Shown here: one piece after another, positions 7,516 through 14,093 of the stretch
Position numbering within the stretch: the stretch's first letter is position 1
Layout of the letters: each line of letters starts with the position of its first letter
The notes under the pieces: generated by a model
What the model was told of the DNA's origin: nothing
Seen by the model: the letters and a program-made list of their open reading frames with translations, nothing else
The model's database searches: none
Source: Flavobacteriales bacterium
Lineage (GTDB): Bacteria > Bacteroidota > Bacteroidia > Flavobacteriales > Flavobacteriaceae
Reading direction: 5' to 3'
Length of the DNA: 14,725 bases
Assembly: GCA_027033875.1 (NCBI GenBank)
Contig: JALVKK010000092.1
Span: 1 to 14,725 of the forward strand
Position numbers and translations under genes: made by a program

Positions 7516-8055
7516 TTAACTTGGTTCATTTGTGCCATGCATTTTTAAATAAATGCCTCTTTGGACATTAATCCACCCCAGGATTATAAAGATGATGTAA
7601 AAGATTGCAATCAGAAACACCAAAAAGTCTCCAACGCCGGGTAAATAGCCCAAAAGACCTTGTAAGATGCCGATTATGACAGCTATCAAAATAAGGTTGA
7701 TGCCTTTGACGCCTTCAGCTCCGGTTGATTCTGATTTTTTTAATTTTAACAATCCCATTAATTGGAATATAAAACCGATAAGATAAAATATACCTCCTAA
7801 AACCCCAATAATCGGAATAAAGCCTATAACAGCACCAACAATACCAAGAATAATAGCGGTTTTTAAATTTTTGGCGCCTTTTTGACCGGTTTCATCCAAT
7901 CCGGCTATCAATTTGTTTAATCCTATAAAATATAAGATATAACCGATGATGACCAAGATTTTTCCCAACCAATTATCAGTAATGTCATTAAATACTAACA
8001 GTAAGGAACCTGATAAAATGTACGTAATAGATAAGAAAGTTTCACTTTTTTTCAT
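7516..8055 (-). CDS. Six-helix integral membrane protein, unknown function
   Basis: The family was not recognised. The 179-residue product has about six membrane helices (near 8-22, 30-51, 65-81, 83-104, 119-138 and 143-164) and short polar links such as KKSESTGAEGVK at 106-117. Two halves look alike: GFIPIIGVLGGIFYLIGF (78-95) and GYLPGVGDFLVFLIAIFY (136-153). Both have a G-[FY]-[IL]-P turn followed by a long Gly/Ile-rich helix, suggesting an internal repeat of helix pairs. There are no charged residues within helices that would mark a transporter, and no enzyme motif. Its start is 21 bases downstream of copy 2 of the 47-base repeat. It lies between the LytTR regulator gene and the barrel gene on the same strand. 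A plausible general label is 'small multi-pass membrane protein'. Confidence 0.82.
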   Translation of the reverse strand: MKKSETFLSITYILSGSLLLVFNDITDNWLGKILVIIGYILYFIGLNKLIAGLDETGQKGAKNLKTAIILGIVGAVIGFIPIIGVLGGIFYLIGFIFQLMGLLKLKKSESTGAEGVKGINLILIAVIIGILQGLLGYLPGVGDFLVFLIAIFYIIFIILGWINVQRGIYLKMHGTNEPS

Positions 8056-8076
8056 ACAACTCTAATTTTTTATATT

Positions 8077-8123
8077 TGCCTACTCCGGAATATTATAGTC
8101 AGCTTTTCGGCTTGTTCCCGACT
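8077..8123 (-). repeat. 47-base hairpin repeat, copy 2
   Basis: This copy is identical to 1327-1373 apart from base 8101 (A here, G in copy 1). In the minus-strand RNA that change turns a G-C pair into a G-U pair, so the stem AGTCGG/CTGACT survives with six pairs. In the plus-strand RNA the same change would be an A-C mismatch, so the functional strand is probably minus. The next base outward no longer pairs (A-A). The element starts 46 bases after the stop of the LytTR gene and ends 21 bases before the start codon at 8055, almost the same placement as copy 1. Confidence 0.75.
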
Positions 8124-8169
8124 TGTGAATTTTAGGTTGATTTATATGATTTTATTATATAAGACAGAT

Positions 8170-8961
8170 TCAAGCGTACAACGTTTTATATTTTTTTTCA
8201 AAAAGATTTTTATAGGTTCTTGAAATGCCGAATCTTTGTCCTTTTACGACGATATTACTACCATTGATACGACCTTCCAGATAATCCGGCATCATGTTTA
8301 TGATATAACTGTCATTGATTCGTACAAAATAGTGTGGTAGTTGCTGATAGATACCACTCAAGGATTCTTTTAGGTAGTAAATGTGTCCTTTTACATCTTC
8401 AAACCAGATATAATTGGTATGTTTCAGATGGTTCTTGTCATTCGAAAACCAGATAATGTTTTCGTACCGGACAACCTTTCGCGAGATTTCATTATATCCC
8501 ATGTTTTTAATTTTTTGCAAATAGGTCGTCAGTCCGGTTATACCTATTTTAGGTATTCCTGATTGGGAAAAATGCAGATAATTTGCACTTTGTGCTTTCT
8601 GCATCTGAACCAGCAATTGAACTTGACGGATTAAATCAATTTGATTGTGTCTTTTTTTGGTAAAATAAGCCGTAACTCCGGCGTTCATTGCCAATTCGAA
8701 AATTTGTTTATCGTCGTTGCCGGCGATAAAAATGACCGGAATATTTAGTTTGGCCATTTGTTCGGACAAATAGAATATATCATCATCGTCCTGCAAATAT
8801 TCAGCCGCGACTACAACATCCGGCTTGCTATCTTTGATAGCTTCCAAAACTTGATAGGCTTTGGATATGTTTGCAACTGAAAATCCCGATTGAATCAAAG
8901 TTTGTTGCAAATTCCGGTAATATTCCGCAACATCACCGGTCAATATAATTTGACTACACAT
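8170..8961 (-). CDS. LytTR-type DNA-binding regulator with degenerate receiver domain
   Basis: The 263-residue product has an N-terminal receiver-like fold (about 4-118) and a C-terminal LytTR DNA-binding domain (about 160-260). The LytTR part shows its usual landmarks: VVRYENIIWF, YYLKESLSGIYQQLP, then YFVRINDSYIIN and FGISRTYKNLF. In the receiver part the residue that should be the phosphorylated Asp aligns with Ala53 in PDVVVAAEY. The switch Thr is Ala80 (VIFIAG), and only one of the N-terminal acidic residues remains (D10 in LTGDV). The conserved Lys is present (K102, YFTKK). It is therefore probably not controlled by standard phosphorylation. No histidine kinase gene is next to it. LytTR proteins bind short direct repeats, and the 342-base spacer upstream is a candidate for self-regulation, but no target can be proven from the sequence. 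Confidence 0.9.
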   Translation of the reverse strand: MCSQIILTGDVAEYYRNLQQTLIQSGFSVANISKAYQVLEAIKDSKPDVVVAAEYLQDDDDIFYLSEQMAKLNIPVIFIAGNDDKQIFELAMNAGVTAYFTKKRHNQIDLIRQVQLLVQMQKAQSANYLHFSQSGIPKIGITGLTTYLQKIKNMGYNEISRKVVRYENIIWFSNDKNHLKHTNYIWFEDVKGHIYYLKESLSGIYQQLPHYFVRINDSYIINMMPDYLEGRINGSNIVVKGQRFGISRTYKNLFEKKYKTLYA

Positions 8962-9073
8962 CAGTTGTCAAATTTTGAGTTAAACATAGGGGTTTCACGC
9001 TTTGTGTACTTTTGAATAACTTTGTTTGTGTTCTTTGACTTTTTTTCTTCATAAGCATATTGTTTTTACACAA

Positions 9074-9081
9074 CAAATTTA
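9074..9081 (-). promoter_or_regulatory. Candidate Bacteroidota -7 box for the LytTR gene
   Basis: On the minus strand the sequence reads TAAATTTG, a perfect match to the Bacteroidota TAnnTTTG consensus. It is 112 bases from the ATG at 8961, giving a long leader. No convincing TTTG -33 element is seen at the expected distance, so this is tentative. Confidence 0.35.
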
Positions 9082-9141
9082 TTTAAAAAAAAAGTCTATA
9101 TTACTTGTTAAGTCTCACGTTTGCCCGTATTTTGGCGTTTT

Positions 9142-9157
9142 TTACCCGTGCGGGTAA
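9142..9157. promoter_or_regulatory. Operator-like palindrome with half-site copies
   Basis: TTACCCG-TG-CGGGTAA is a perfect 7-bp inverted repeat with a 2-base centre. The right half, extended to TGCGGGTAATGAAAA (9149-9163), recurs as TGCGGGTAATAAAAT at 9236-9250. A weaker inverted half-site, TTTGCCCGTA, lies at 9120-9129. Such GC-rich words stand out in this AT-rich spacer and look like binding sites for a dimeric regulator. Which protein binds, and whether it serves the LytTR gene, is unknown. Confidence 0.4.
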
Positions 9158-9303
9158 TGAAAAATATCTGGTTTTTGAAAATATGCTAATAACAGTTTGT
9201 TTTTTTTAAGTATTATTTAATCGATTCTCTTACTTTGCGGGTAATAAAATTGTCAAAAACTTACTTTTTCATTGTATTTTATTTGTAAATTTTCAGATAT
9301 TTT

Positions 9304-10254
9304 TCATATTTGGAATTTGGATAATCCTTGTATATCTTCCAAAGCGGAATAATAATCTTTAATGATTTCACGTACAATATTACCTGCCGGTTTAATATCA
9401 TTGATGATACCGGCTACTTGTCCTATTTCGAGTTCACCTTCTATCAGGTCGCCTTCAAACATGCCTTTTTTGGCACGGGCGTGTCCCAAAAGTTCTTTGA
9501 GTTGTTCTTCGGTAGGACATGTTTTGTACAATTCGGCTAAACGATGGTAAAATTCGTTTTTTATCAAACGAACAGGGGCAAGCTCTTTTAAAGTTAGTAT
9601 GGTATCTCCGTCTCCTGTTTTTAGCACGGCTTCTTTAAAATTCCGATGCGCTGATGATTCTTCTGAGGTTACAAATCTACTCCCCATTTGTACGCCGTCA
9701 GCACCGATAATCATAGCGGCTAGCATTTGTTTACCGGTTGCAATACCGCCTGCTGCTATCACCGGAATCTTTACGACTTGTCTCACTGCCGGAATCAATG
9801 TTAAAGTTGTGGTTTCTTCGCGTCCGTTGTGCCCGCCGGCTTCAAAACCTTCGGCTACGATGGCATCGACACCGGCGGCTTCTGCTTTTTGGGCAAATTT
9901 GACACTGCTGACCACATGTGCGACTTTAATACCGTGTGATTTTAAGTGTCCTGTCCATTTTTTCGGATTGCCGGCAGACGTAAAGACGATTTTAACGCCT
10001 TCGTCAATGATGATTTGAATAATTTCTTCAATATCAGCATAGAGTAGGGGAACATTGACGCCAAAAGGTTTATCGGTATGTTGCTTAGCTTTTTGAATAT
10101 GTTCGCGTAAAACATCAGGATACATACTACCGGCGCCGATGAGGCCTAATCCGCCGGCATTGCTCACGGCTGTTGCCAGCCGCCAACCGCTGACCCAAAT
10201 CATACCACCTTGAACGATTGGATATTTAATGTTGAATAAGTTTGTTATAGTCAT
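9304..10254 (-). CDS. Nitronate monooxygenase / FabK-family FMN flavoprotein
   Basis: The 316-residue TIM-barrel flavoprotein belongs to the 2-nitropropane dioxygenase (NMO) family. Members oxidise alkyl nitronates with FMN and oxygen, and the related FabK uses the same fold as an enoyl-ACP reductase. Motifs in order are PIVQGGM (12-18), SNAGGLGLIG (31-40), AEGFEAGGHNG (134-144) with the catalytic-type His142, IPVIAAGGIATG (163-174), and GADGVQMGSRF (184-194), which binds the FMN phosphate. The length is normal and the motifs are intact. The split between NMO and FabK cannot be decided by eye; the overall pattern is that of the broad Bacteroidota group usually named nitronate monooxygenase. 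The start codon at 10254 is preceded by a tandem AACC-type repeat, so the normal leader seems to have been replaced or extended by repeats. It is flanked by long non-coding spacers on both sides and is probably a single-gene transcript. Confidence 0.92.
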   Translation of the reverse strand: MTITNLFNIKYPIVQGGMIWVSGWRLATAVSNAGGLGLIGAGSMYPDVLREHIQKAKQHTDKPFGVNVPLLYADIEEIIQIIIDEGVKIVFTSAGNPKKWTGHLKSHGIKVAHVVSSVKFAQKAEAAGVDAIVAEGFEAGGHNGREETTTLTLIPAVRQVVKIPVIAAGGIATGKQMLAAMIIGADGVQMGSRFVTSEESSAHRNFKEAVLKTGDGDTILTLKELAPVRLIKNEFYHRLAELYKTCPTEEQLKELLGHARAKKGMFEGDLIEGELEIGQVAGIINDIKPAGNIVREIIKDYYSALEDIQGLSKFQI

Positions 10255-10295
10255 TTTGGTTAATTGGTTATATTGGTTATCTGGTTATTTGCCTG

Positions 10296-10313
10296 CCCCG
10301 ATTCTCATCGGGG
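10296..10313. repeat. Hairpin CCCCGAT/ATCGGGG
   Basis: A perfect 7-bp stem with a 4-base loop (TCTC). It lies 42 bases upstream of the start of the flavoprotein gene at 10254 and is one unit of the repeat mosaic. It could fold in that gene's leader RNA. Confidence 0.6.
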
Positions 10314-10329
10314 GTTATTTGATAGCCTG

Positions 10330-10347
10330 TACCGACTATTGTCGGTA
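10330..10347. repeat. Hairpin TACCGAC/GTCGGTA
   Basis: A perfect 7-bp stem with a 4-base loop (TATT). It is similar in build (7-bp arms, 4-base loop) to the hairpins at 10296 and 10493, suggesting one family of small palindromes. Confidence 0.6.
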
Positions 10348-10404
10348 TCGGGGCTTCGGTAACTTCGGGACACTCAGTCACTTTTATTTCTGCTCCTATA
10401 GAAA

Positions 10405-10451
10405 GGTCATTGAGTGATACCGATGACAATCGGTATTGTATCGAAATGACC
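10405..10451. repeat. Nested palindrome, repeat copy A
   Basis: The outer arms GGTCATT (10405-10411) and AATGACC (10445-10451) enclose an inner perfect 8-bp hairpin ATACCGAT/ATCGGTAT (10417-10436, loop GACA). The same start (GGTCATT, then AGTGAT) and end (ATTGTATCGA) recur at 10507-10552 with a different middle, so this is one copy of a dispersed repeat. Confidence 0.65.
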
Positions 10452-10492
10452 GGCGCTTCGGTACACTGTTCGCTACGCTCTCAGCACTCAGC

Positions 10493-10510
10493 GACCTACC
10501 TCTGTAGGTC
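10493..10510. repeat. Hairpin GACCTAC/GTAGGTC
   Basis: A perfect 7-bp stem with a 4-base loop (CTCT). Its right arm overlaps the first bases of repeat copy B at 10507. Confidence 0.6.
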
Positions 10511-10552
10511 ATTAAGTGATTCCACCAACAAAAGTCGGGGGGATTGTATCGA
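10507..10552. repeat. Degenerate repeat copy B
   Basis: It begins GGTCATTAAGTGATTCC and ends ATTGTATCGA, matching the two ends of copy A at 10405-10444, but the inner hairpin and the closing AATGACC arm are lost. It reads as a decayed copy of the same element. Confidence 0.5.
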
Positions 10553-10636
10553 GGTACAGATTATTAATTTTTCAGACGTTGCGTGCAATATTTCTACGTT
10601 ATTAATTTTCAATTTTTCATTTTCAATTTTCAATTC

Positions 10637-10657
10637 AGACGTTTTACCAAAACGTCT
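10637..10657. repeat. Hairpin AGACGTTTT/AAAACGTCT
   Basis: A perfect 9-bp stem with a 3-base loop (ACC), the strongest hairpin of the mosaic, followed by CTACG. A partly decayed relative is visible at 10573-10598 (CAGACGTTGCGTGCAA, then CTACG). The stem lies 56 bases after the stop of the exonuclease gene at 10713 and could serve as its terminator, although no U-run follows on the minus strand. Confidence 0.6.
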
Positions 10658-10712
10658 CTACGCACTTTGTCGCTTTGTCGCTTTCCCCTTCGCACTTTCC
10701 CCTTTCCCCTAA

Positions 10713-11804
10713 CTAACTTTCAAATCTAATAATTTTTTCCAACTTGTATTTATCGAGATAATCTTGAATAATTTTATGCAAAGACGGATGGTCTGTAACA
10801 GGTGTCAGTCGATTTTTTAAGACTTCCAAATCTTGTTTTTGCCATTCCAAATCAAAAAAACCGTAACCTATAACTTGTTGATTTTCAATATAAATATATG
10901 ATTTTTCGCCGGTATAATGTCCTTTATCAATCAAAATCATTTGCTTGTTTGAAAATCTGTGCGGATGCTTAAATTTTATTTTGGTACAAGGCGAAAAAAT
11001 CGGATTTTCTTTAAAGCGATAATGCCAAGCAATCACACGGCTGATCAAATTGCCTTGCAAAAGTTCGTATTCTATCCGGTTGATTTGTTGTTGCATATCC
11101 AAAGCTTTCGGGTTGTTTTTTATGTATATTTGCTTGACTTTTCTTTGTATATTACCGGTTGCGTTGATACTGATTATACGGTCGTATTTGTTATAAAAAT
11201 AGATAATACCTTTTTTTGCAGGCAGGTTATCGATGGTACGGACAATATCTTTTTTGATTTTTTTGACCGGCGATATGCCGGGCGTCTCAATGCGGTCGAG
11301 CAGATTGCGTTGTTTGTTTAGTATCATTTTAAACAATTCAACCGTAGCCAAAGCGTCTCCGGAAGCTCTATGGCGGTCTGATACCGGTATATGTAGCGTT
11401 TGACACAATTTGCCTAAACTATAAGATGTTAATTTTGGAAATATTTCTTTGCTCAGTTTGACCGTACACAATGTCGGACGTTCAAATTTGTAACCCAAAC
11501 GGTCAAATTCTTTTTTTAGAACGCGATAGTCAAACGATGCGTTGTGTGCTACAAGAACAGCCCCTTCCGTAATTTCTATAATTTGTTTGGCTATTTCATA
11601 AAATTTAGGCGCCCGTCTTAGCATCTTGTTGTTGATACCGGTCAGTTTTTGTACATACCAATGAATCGGACGTTCGGGATTGACCAAACTGATAAATCTG
11701 TCCGTGATATTGTTGCCGTCAAATATGTAAATTGCTATTTCGGTTATAGCTTCGTCAGCGGGTTTTCCACCGGTGGTTTCCAAATCTATGATGGCATACT
11801 TCAT
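10713..11804 (-). CDS. DnaQ-type 3'-5' exonuclease with C-terminal degenerate GIY-YIG-like region
   Basis: The 363-residue product has an N-terminal DEDDh exonuclease domain (about 1-165), related to the proofreading epsilon subunit of DNA polymerase III. All five key residues are visible: D7 and E9 in IDLETTG, D92 in AHNASFDYRVL, and H145 and D150 in HRASGDA. After a linker, LPAKKGIIYFYN (194-205) followed by IISINATGNIQRKV (210-223) matches the start of a UvrC/Cho-type GIY-YIG nuclease domain. The YIG-side residues are lost (Tyr to S212, Gly to N214, Lys to A215). The remainder (about 230-363) is a basic and aromatic region of unknown role. The exonuclease half is therefore probably active, while the second domain probably only binds DNA or proteins. 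It starts 9 bases after the mutA stop, so it is very likely co-transcribed. A role in repair or nucleotide-level quality control is inferred. Confidence 0.88.
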   Translation of the reverse strand: MKYAIIDLETTGGKPADEAITEIAIYIFDGNNITDRFISLVNPERPIHWYVQKLTGINNKMLRRAPKFYEIAKQIIEITEGAVLVAHNASFDYRVLKKEFDRLGYKFERPTLCTVKLSKEIFPKLTSYSLGKLCQTLHIPVSDRHRASGDALATVELFKMILNKQRNLLDRIETPGISPVKKIKKDIVRTIDNLPAKKGIIYFYNKYDRIISINATGNIQRKVKQIYIKNNPKALDMQQQINRIEYELLQGNLISRVIAWHYRFKENPIFSPCTKIKFKHPHRFSNKQMILIDKGHYTGEKSYIYIENQQVIGYGFFDLEWQKQDLEVLKNRLTPVTDHPSLHKIIQDYLDKYKLEKIIRFES

Positions 11805-11813
11805 AATTTCCGA

Positions 11814-13160
11814 TTAGTAAGCAATACCCGATTGTTTGAGTCGTTCTTGTTCTGTTTTTTCCGCAAGACGTTTTGGAACAACAGGACTGATTAATGTTTG
11901 ACCGTTACGCTTTTTCATAAACGGATAAAAATCAATTTCCGGTTTGGTTTCTTTGGTATTCGGGTACTTGTTGGTCCCTACCAAGACGAGTTTTCCTTCA
12001 TCAAATAATTTTTGTTCTTTATCGGCGCTTTCCATTATTTTTTGTTGAATTTTACCTTTGTACAATTGAGATAAAATACCACCGGCTTTTTCTATTTGTT
12101 TAAAAATATCAAGCGCTTTGTTTGCCAATTTAGATGTAATTTCTTCAATATAGTAATTACCTTCCGTACTATCTGACGCTGCTTCAAATCCGGCTTCTTT
12201 TTGTAAGATAATCAATTGGTTACGGGCAATACGTTCGCTGAACTCATTACTTTTTTTATACACGGCATCAAAAGGCATATTGGCGACGAAATCACTTCCA
12301 CCTAGTACGGCACTCATCATTTCCATACCTGTTCGAAGCATGTTGACATACGGGTCAAAAATGCTTTTGTTGCGTATGGACGGACGGGTGTAAATTTTCG
12401 GTGTTACATTATTATGATATTCATTACCAATAAGTTGCCATAGATAATGCAAAGCTTTAAGTTTGGCAATTTCAAAAAAGTAATGAGAGCCGTTGGCTAC
12501 GGCAAATTGGATTTGATTTAAACTTGCTACGCCTAATTTTTCGATATATTCAACGGCATGAGAAAATGAATATGCCAGTTCTTGTGTAATGGAAGCACCG
12601 GCATTTTTATAATGATAACTGCTTATTTCTATAAAACGATATGTGTCTGGAAAATAATTTTGTAAAATATTGAGTTTTTCAAAATCTTTGCTTTCGTTTT
12701 CAAACCAATTGCCAAATCGAACAAAATGTCCGATAGGATCAACGAAAATTTGACTTTTTCCATTGGTTTGCTCGTAGAGTTTTATCAAAAAATCCGTATC
12801 GAGCATATCGGCTTTAAAAATCAAAGTCGATGGGTCTAAGTCTTTAATAAGGCTTTGAATATCAAAGGTTTTGTCAAAATAAAAGCTGAACATACCGGCT
12901 CCATTATTCAGCGCTTTACGGGCGATTTTTCCGGCGGTTTTCGTATTGTTGATAGTCAATTCTTGACATATTGTAAATTGAGAAGTTGCCGGTTGCACCG
13001 ATGTTATAAAGTCGTCGAAATGATAAAAGGGTTTGATATCGATTTGTTCAGGTGTTTTGGTGATCAAAGTTTGATAATCCAAACCTTTCAAATCGACTTG
13101 TATTTTTTGTTTCCATTCTTTGGAACCGACTTTGTTAAATTCTTTAAATAAATCAGACAT
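11814..13160 (-). CDS. mutA: Methylmalonyl-CoA mutase small (beta) subunit
   Basis: This is the small subunit of the B12-dependent mutase that interconverts methylmalonyl-CoA and succinyl-CoA in propionate metabolism. The 448-residue length and sequence fit the Bacteroidota MutA type, which has the mutase barrel but no C-terminal B12-binding domain and is not catalytic alone. Recognisable parts are the start (LFKEFNKVGSKEWKQKI), DIKPFY near 41-46, YKNAGASITQELAYSFSHAV near 184-203, MLRTGMEMMSAVLGGSDF near 274-291, and FSERIARNQLIILQKEAGFE followed by STEGNYYIEEIT near 307-342. It lies 19 bases after the FtsB/DivIC-like gene and 9 bases before the exonuclease gene. The catalytic large subunit (mutB), often the next gene, is not here and must lie elsewhere if the enzyme works. 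Identity is firm. Confidence 0.94.
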   Translation of the reverse strand: MSDLFKEFNKVGSKEWKQKIQVDLKGLDYQTLITKTPEQIDIKPFYHFDDFITSVQPATSQFTICQELTINNTKTAGKIARKALNNGAGMFSFYFDKTFDIQSLIKDLDPSTLIFKADMLDTDFLIKLYEQTNGKSQIFVDPIGHFVRFGNWFENESKDFEKLNILQNYFPDTYRFIEISSYHYKNAGASITQELAYSFSHAVEYIEKLGVASLNQIQFAVANGSHYFFEIAKLKALHYLWQLIGNEYHNNVTPKIYTRPSIRNKSIFDPYVNMLRTGMEMMSAVLGGSDFVANMPFDAVYKKSNEFSERIARNQLIILQKEAGFEAASDSTEGNYYIEEITSKLANKALDIFKQIEKAGGILSQLYKGKIQQKIMESADKEQKLFDEGKLVLVGTNKYPNTKETKPEIDFYPFMKKRNGQTLISPVVPKRLAEKTEQERLKQSGIAY

Positions 13161-13179
13161 TGCAACAGTTATCTATTTA

Positions 13180-13485
13180 CTAATTATTTTCATTTTCTTT
13201 ATTGCTGTCAATAAGATAAATATCTTCTCCTTCTTGTTTCATCAACAATTTTTCACGGGCATATTTTTGTAGTTTTTGGTCGTTATGCAGGTCTTTTATA
13301 GTTTGTTTTTGTTCTTTGATGGCTTTGGTGTAAAAATTTTTTTTATTTTCCAAAGTTTTTACTTGCTTGTTGAGTCGGTGCAGATATAACAATGAGTTAT
13401 CGTCAAAAAAACTTATCCAAGCTACAAAAACGATAAGGGCAATAACAAAACGATTGGTTAGATATTTGATATATTCGCGTTTCAT
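13180..13485 (-). CDS. ftsB: Septum formation initiator, FtsB/DivIC family
   Basis: The 101-residue bitopic membrane protein has a short cytoplasmic start, one membrane helix (about 11-27) and a coiled coil (about 36-68). The motif KYAREKLLMKQEGEDIYLI (74-92) is typical of the family's extracytoplasmic end. FtsB/DivIC proteins form a complex with FtsL and FtsQ/DivIB that activates septal cell-wall synthesis. Size and domain order are normal. The ATG overlaps the uridine kinase stop by one base (TGATG), so translation of the two is probably coupled. This placement after udk and before mutA resembles other flavobacterial genomes. FtsB and DivIC cannot be told apart by eye, so the symbol is a family-level choice. 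Confidence 0.92.
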   Translation of the reverse strand: MKREYIKYLTNRFVIALIVFVAWISFFDDNSLLYLHRLNKQVKTLENKKNFYTKAIKEQKQTIKDLHNDQKLQKYAREKLLMKQEGEDIYLIDSNKENENN

Positions 13486-14090
13486 CAGATATTATTTTTA
13501 ATTAGACTGACAATTACATCGATAGCGACTTTGTTGCGCCTGTCGTTTGGAATGATCAAATCGGCATAGGCTTTGGTCGGTTCGATAAACTGTTCGTGCA
13601 TAGGTTTCAGGGTTGTTTGATAACGTGATAAGACTTCGTCAACGGTTCTACCGCGTTCACTGACATCACGTCTGATGCGCCGGATGAGACGTTCGTCGGA
13701 ATCGGCGTGAACATATAGCTTAACATCAAACAGATCGCGTAATTTTTTGTTGTTAAAAATCAAGATACCTTCTACAATCATAACTTTACGCGGGTGTGTC
13801 AAAACGGTATCGCCGGTACGGGTGTGTTGTACGAATGAATAGACCGGTTGTTCAACGGTTTTACCGGCTTTGAGTTTTGTTAAGTGATCAAACAACAATT
13901 CAAAATCAATAGCACGCGGGTGGTCAAAATTGATTTTTGCCCGTTCTTCCAACGATAGATGTTTGTTGTCTTTGTAATACGAATCTTGTGAGATGATTCC
14001 TACATCGTCATTGGCAAATTCTTTGACAATCTGATTGACTACCGTTGTTTTGCCGCTACCGGTACCACCGGCTATACCAATTATCAACAT
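13485..14090 (-). CDS. udk: Uridine kinase
   Basis: The 201-residue enzyme phosphorylates uridine and cytidine to UMP and CMP in pyrimidine salvage in the cytoplasm. The P-loop GGTGSGKTT is at 8-16. It is followed by the substrate-site segment SQDSYYKD (34-41), NFDHPRAID (54-62), the core strand MIVEGIL (104-110), the arginine-rich lid IRRIRRDVSERGR (136-148), and FIEPTKAYADLIIP (168-181). All fit udk of normal length. The chosen ATG gives the standard MLIIGIAGG start. A perfect hairpin (14094-14116) ends 3 bases before this ATG. Its stop overlaps the FtsB/DivIC-like start by one base, and it opens a probable four-gene transcript with ftsB, mutA and the exonuclease gene. Confidence 0.96.
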   Translation of the reverse strand: MLIIGIAGGTGSGKTTVVNQIVKEFANDDVGIISQDSYYKDNKHLSLEERAKINFDHPRAIDFELLFDHLTKLKAGKTVEQPVYSFVQHTRTGDTVLTHPRKVMIVEGILIFNNKKLRDLFDVKLYVHADSDERLIRRIRRDVSERGRTVDEVLSRYQTTLKPMHEQFIEPTKAYADLIIPNDRRNKVAIDVIVSLIKNNI

Positions 14091-14093
14091 GGT

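Larger units (their letters stand above)
8962..9303. other. Long intergenic regulatory spacer upstream of the LytTR gene
   Basis: No gene was seen. This 342-base AT-rich stretch separates the LytTR gene from the flavoprotein gene, both on the minus strand. It holds a TAnnTTTG-type box at 9074-9081, a GCGGGTAA palindrome and related half-sites at 9121-9250, and four CTTTG/CTTTT motifs (9000, 9009, 9020, 9033) close to the regulator's start. No clear terminator for the gene ending at 9304 was found. Confidence 0.6.
10255..10712. repeat. Mosaic of short palindromes and simple repeats (458 bases, no gene)
   Basis: This spacer consists of packed small repeats: four TTGGTTA-type units (10256-10290), then hairpins at 10296-10313, 10330-10347, 10405-10451, 10493-10510 and 10637-10657. 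There is a TTTTCAAT-type tract (about 10603-10635) and a pyrimidine-rich tract of 7-8-base units such as CTTTGTCG and CTTTCCCC (10665-10710). A 100-residue reading frame across it is only a translation of these repeats. Base composition is more GC-rich than in the other spacers. It looks like a landing zone for dispersed intergenic repeats of the kind common in flavobacterial genomes. Confidence 0.75.

Noticed and set aside
9599..10018. Plus-strand reading frame of 139 residues opposite the flavoprotein gene
   Set aside because: It is the complement of a clearly coding minus-strand gene with intact NMO motifs.
10296..10510. CRISPR array in the hairpin-rich spacer
   Set aside because: The hairpins differ in sequence and spacing, there are no constant repeats with unique spacers, and no cas gene is nearby.
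10410..10712. Plus-strand reading frame of 100 residues in the repeat mosaic
   Set aside because: It is made only of palindromes and simple repeats, has no domain-like pattern, and overlaps every repeat listed there.
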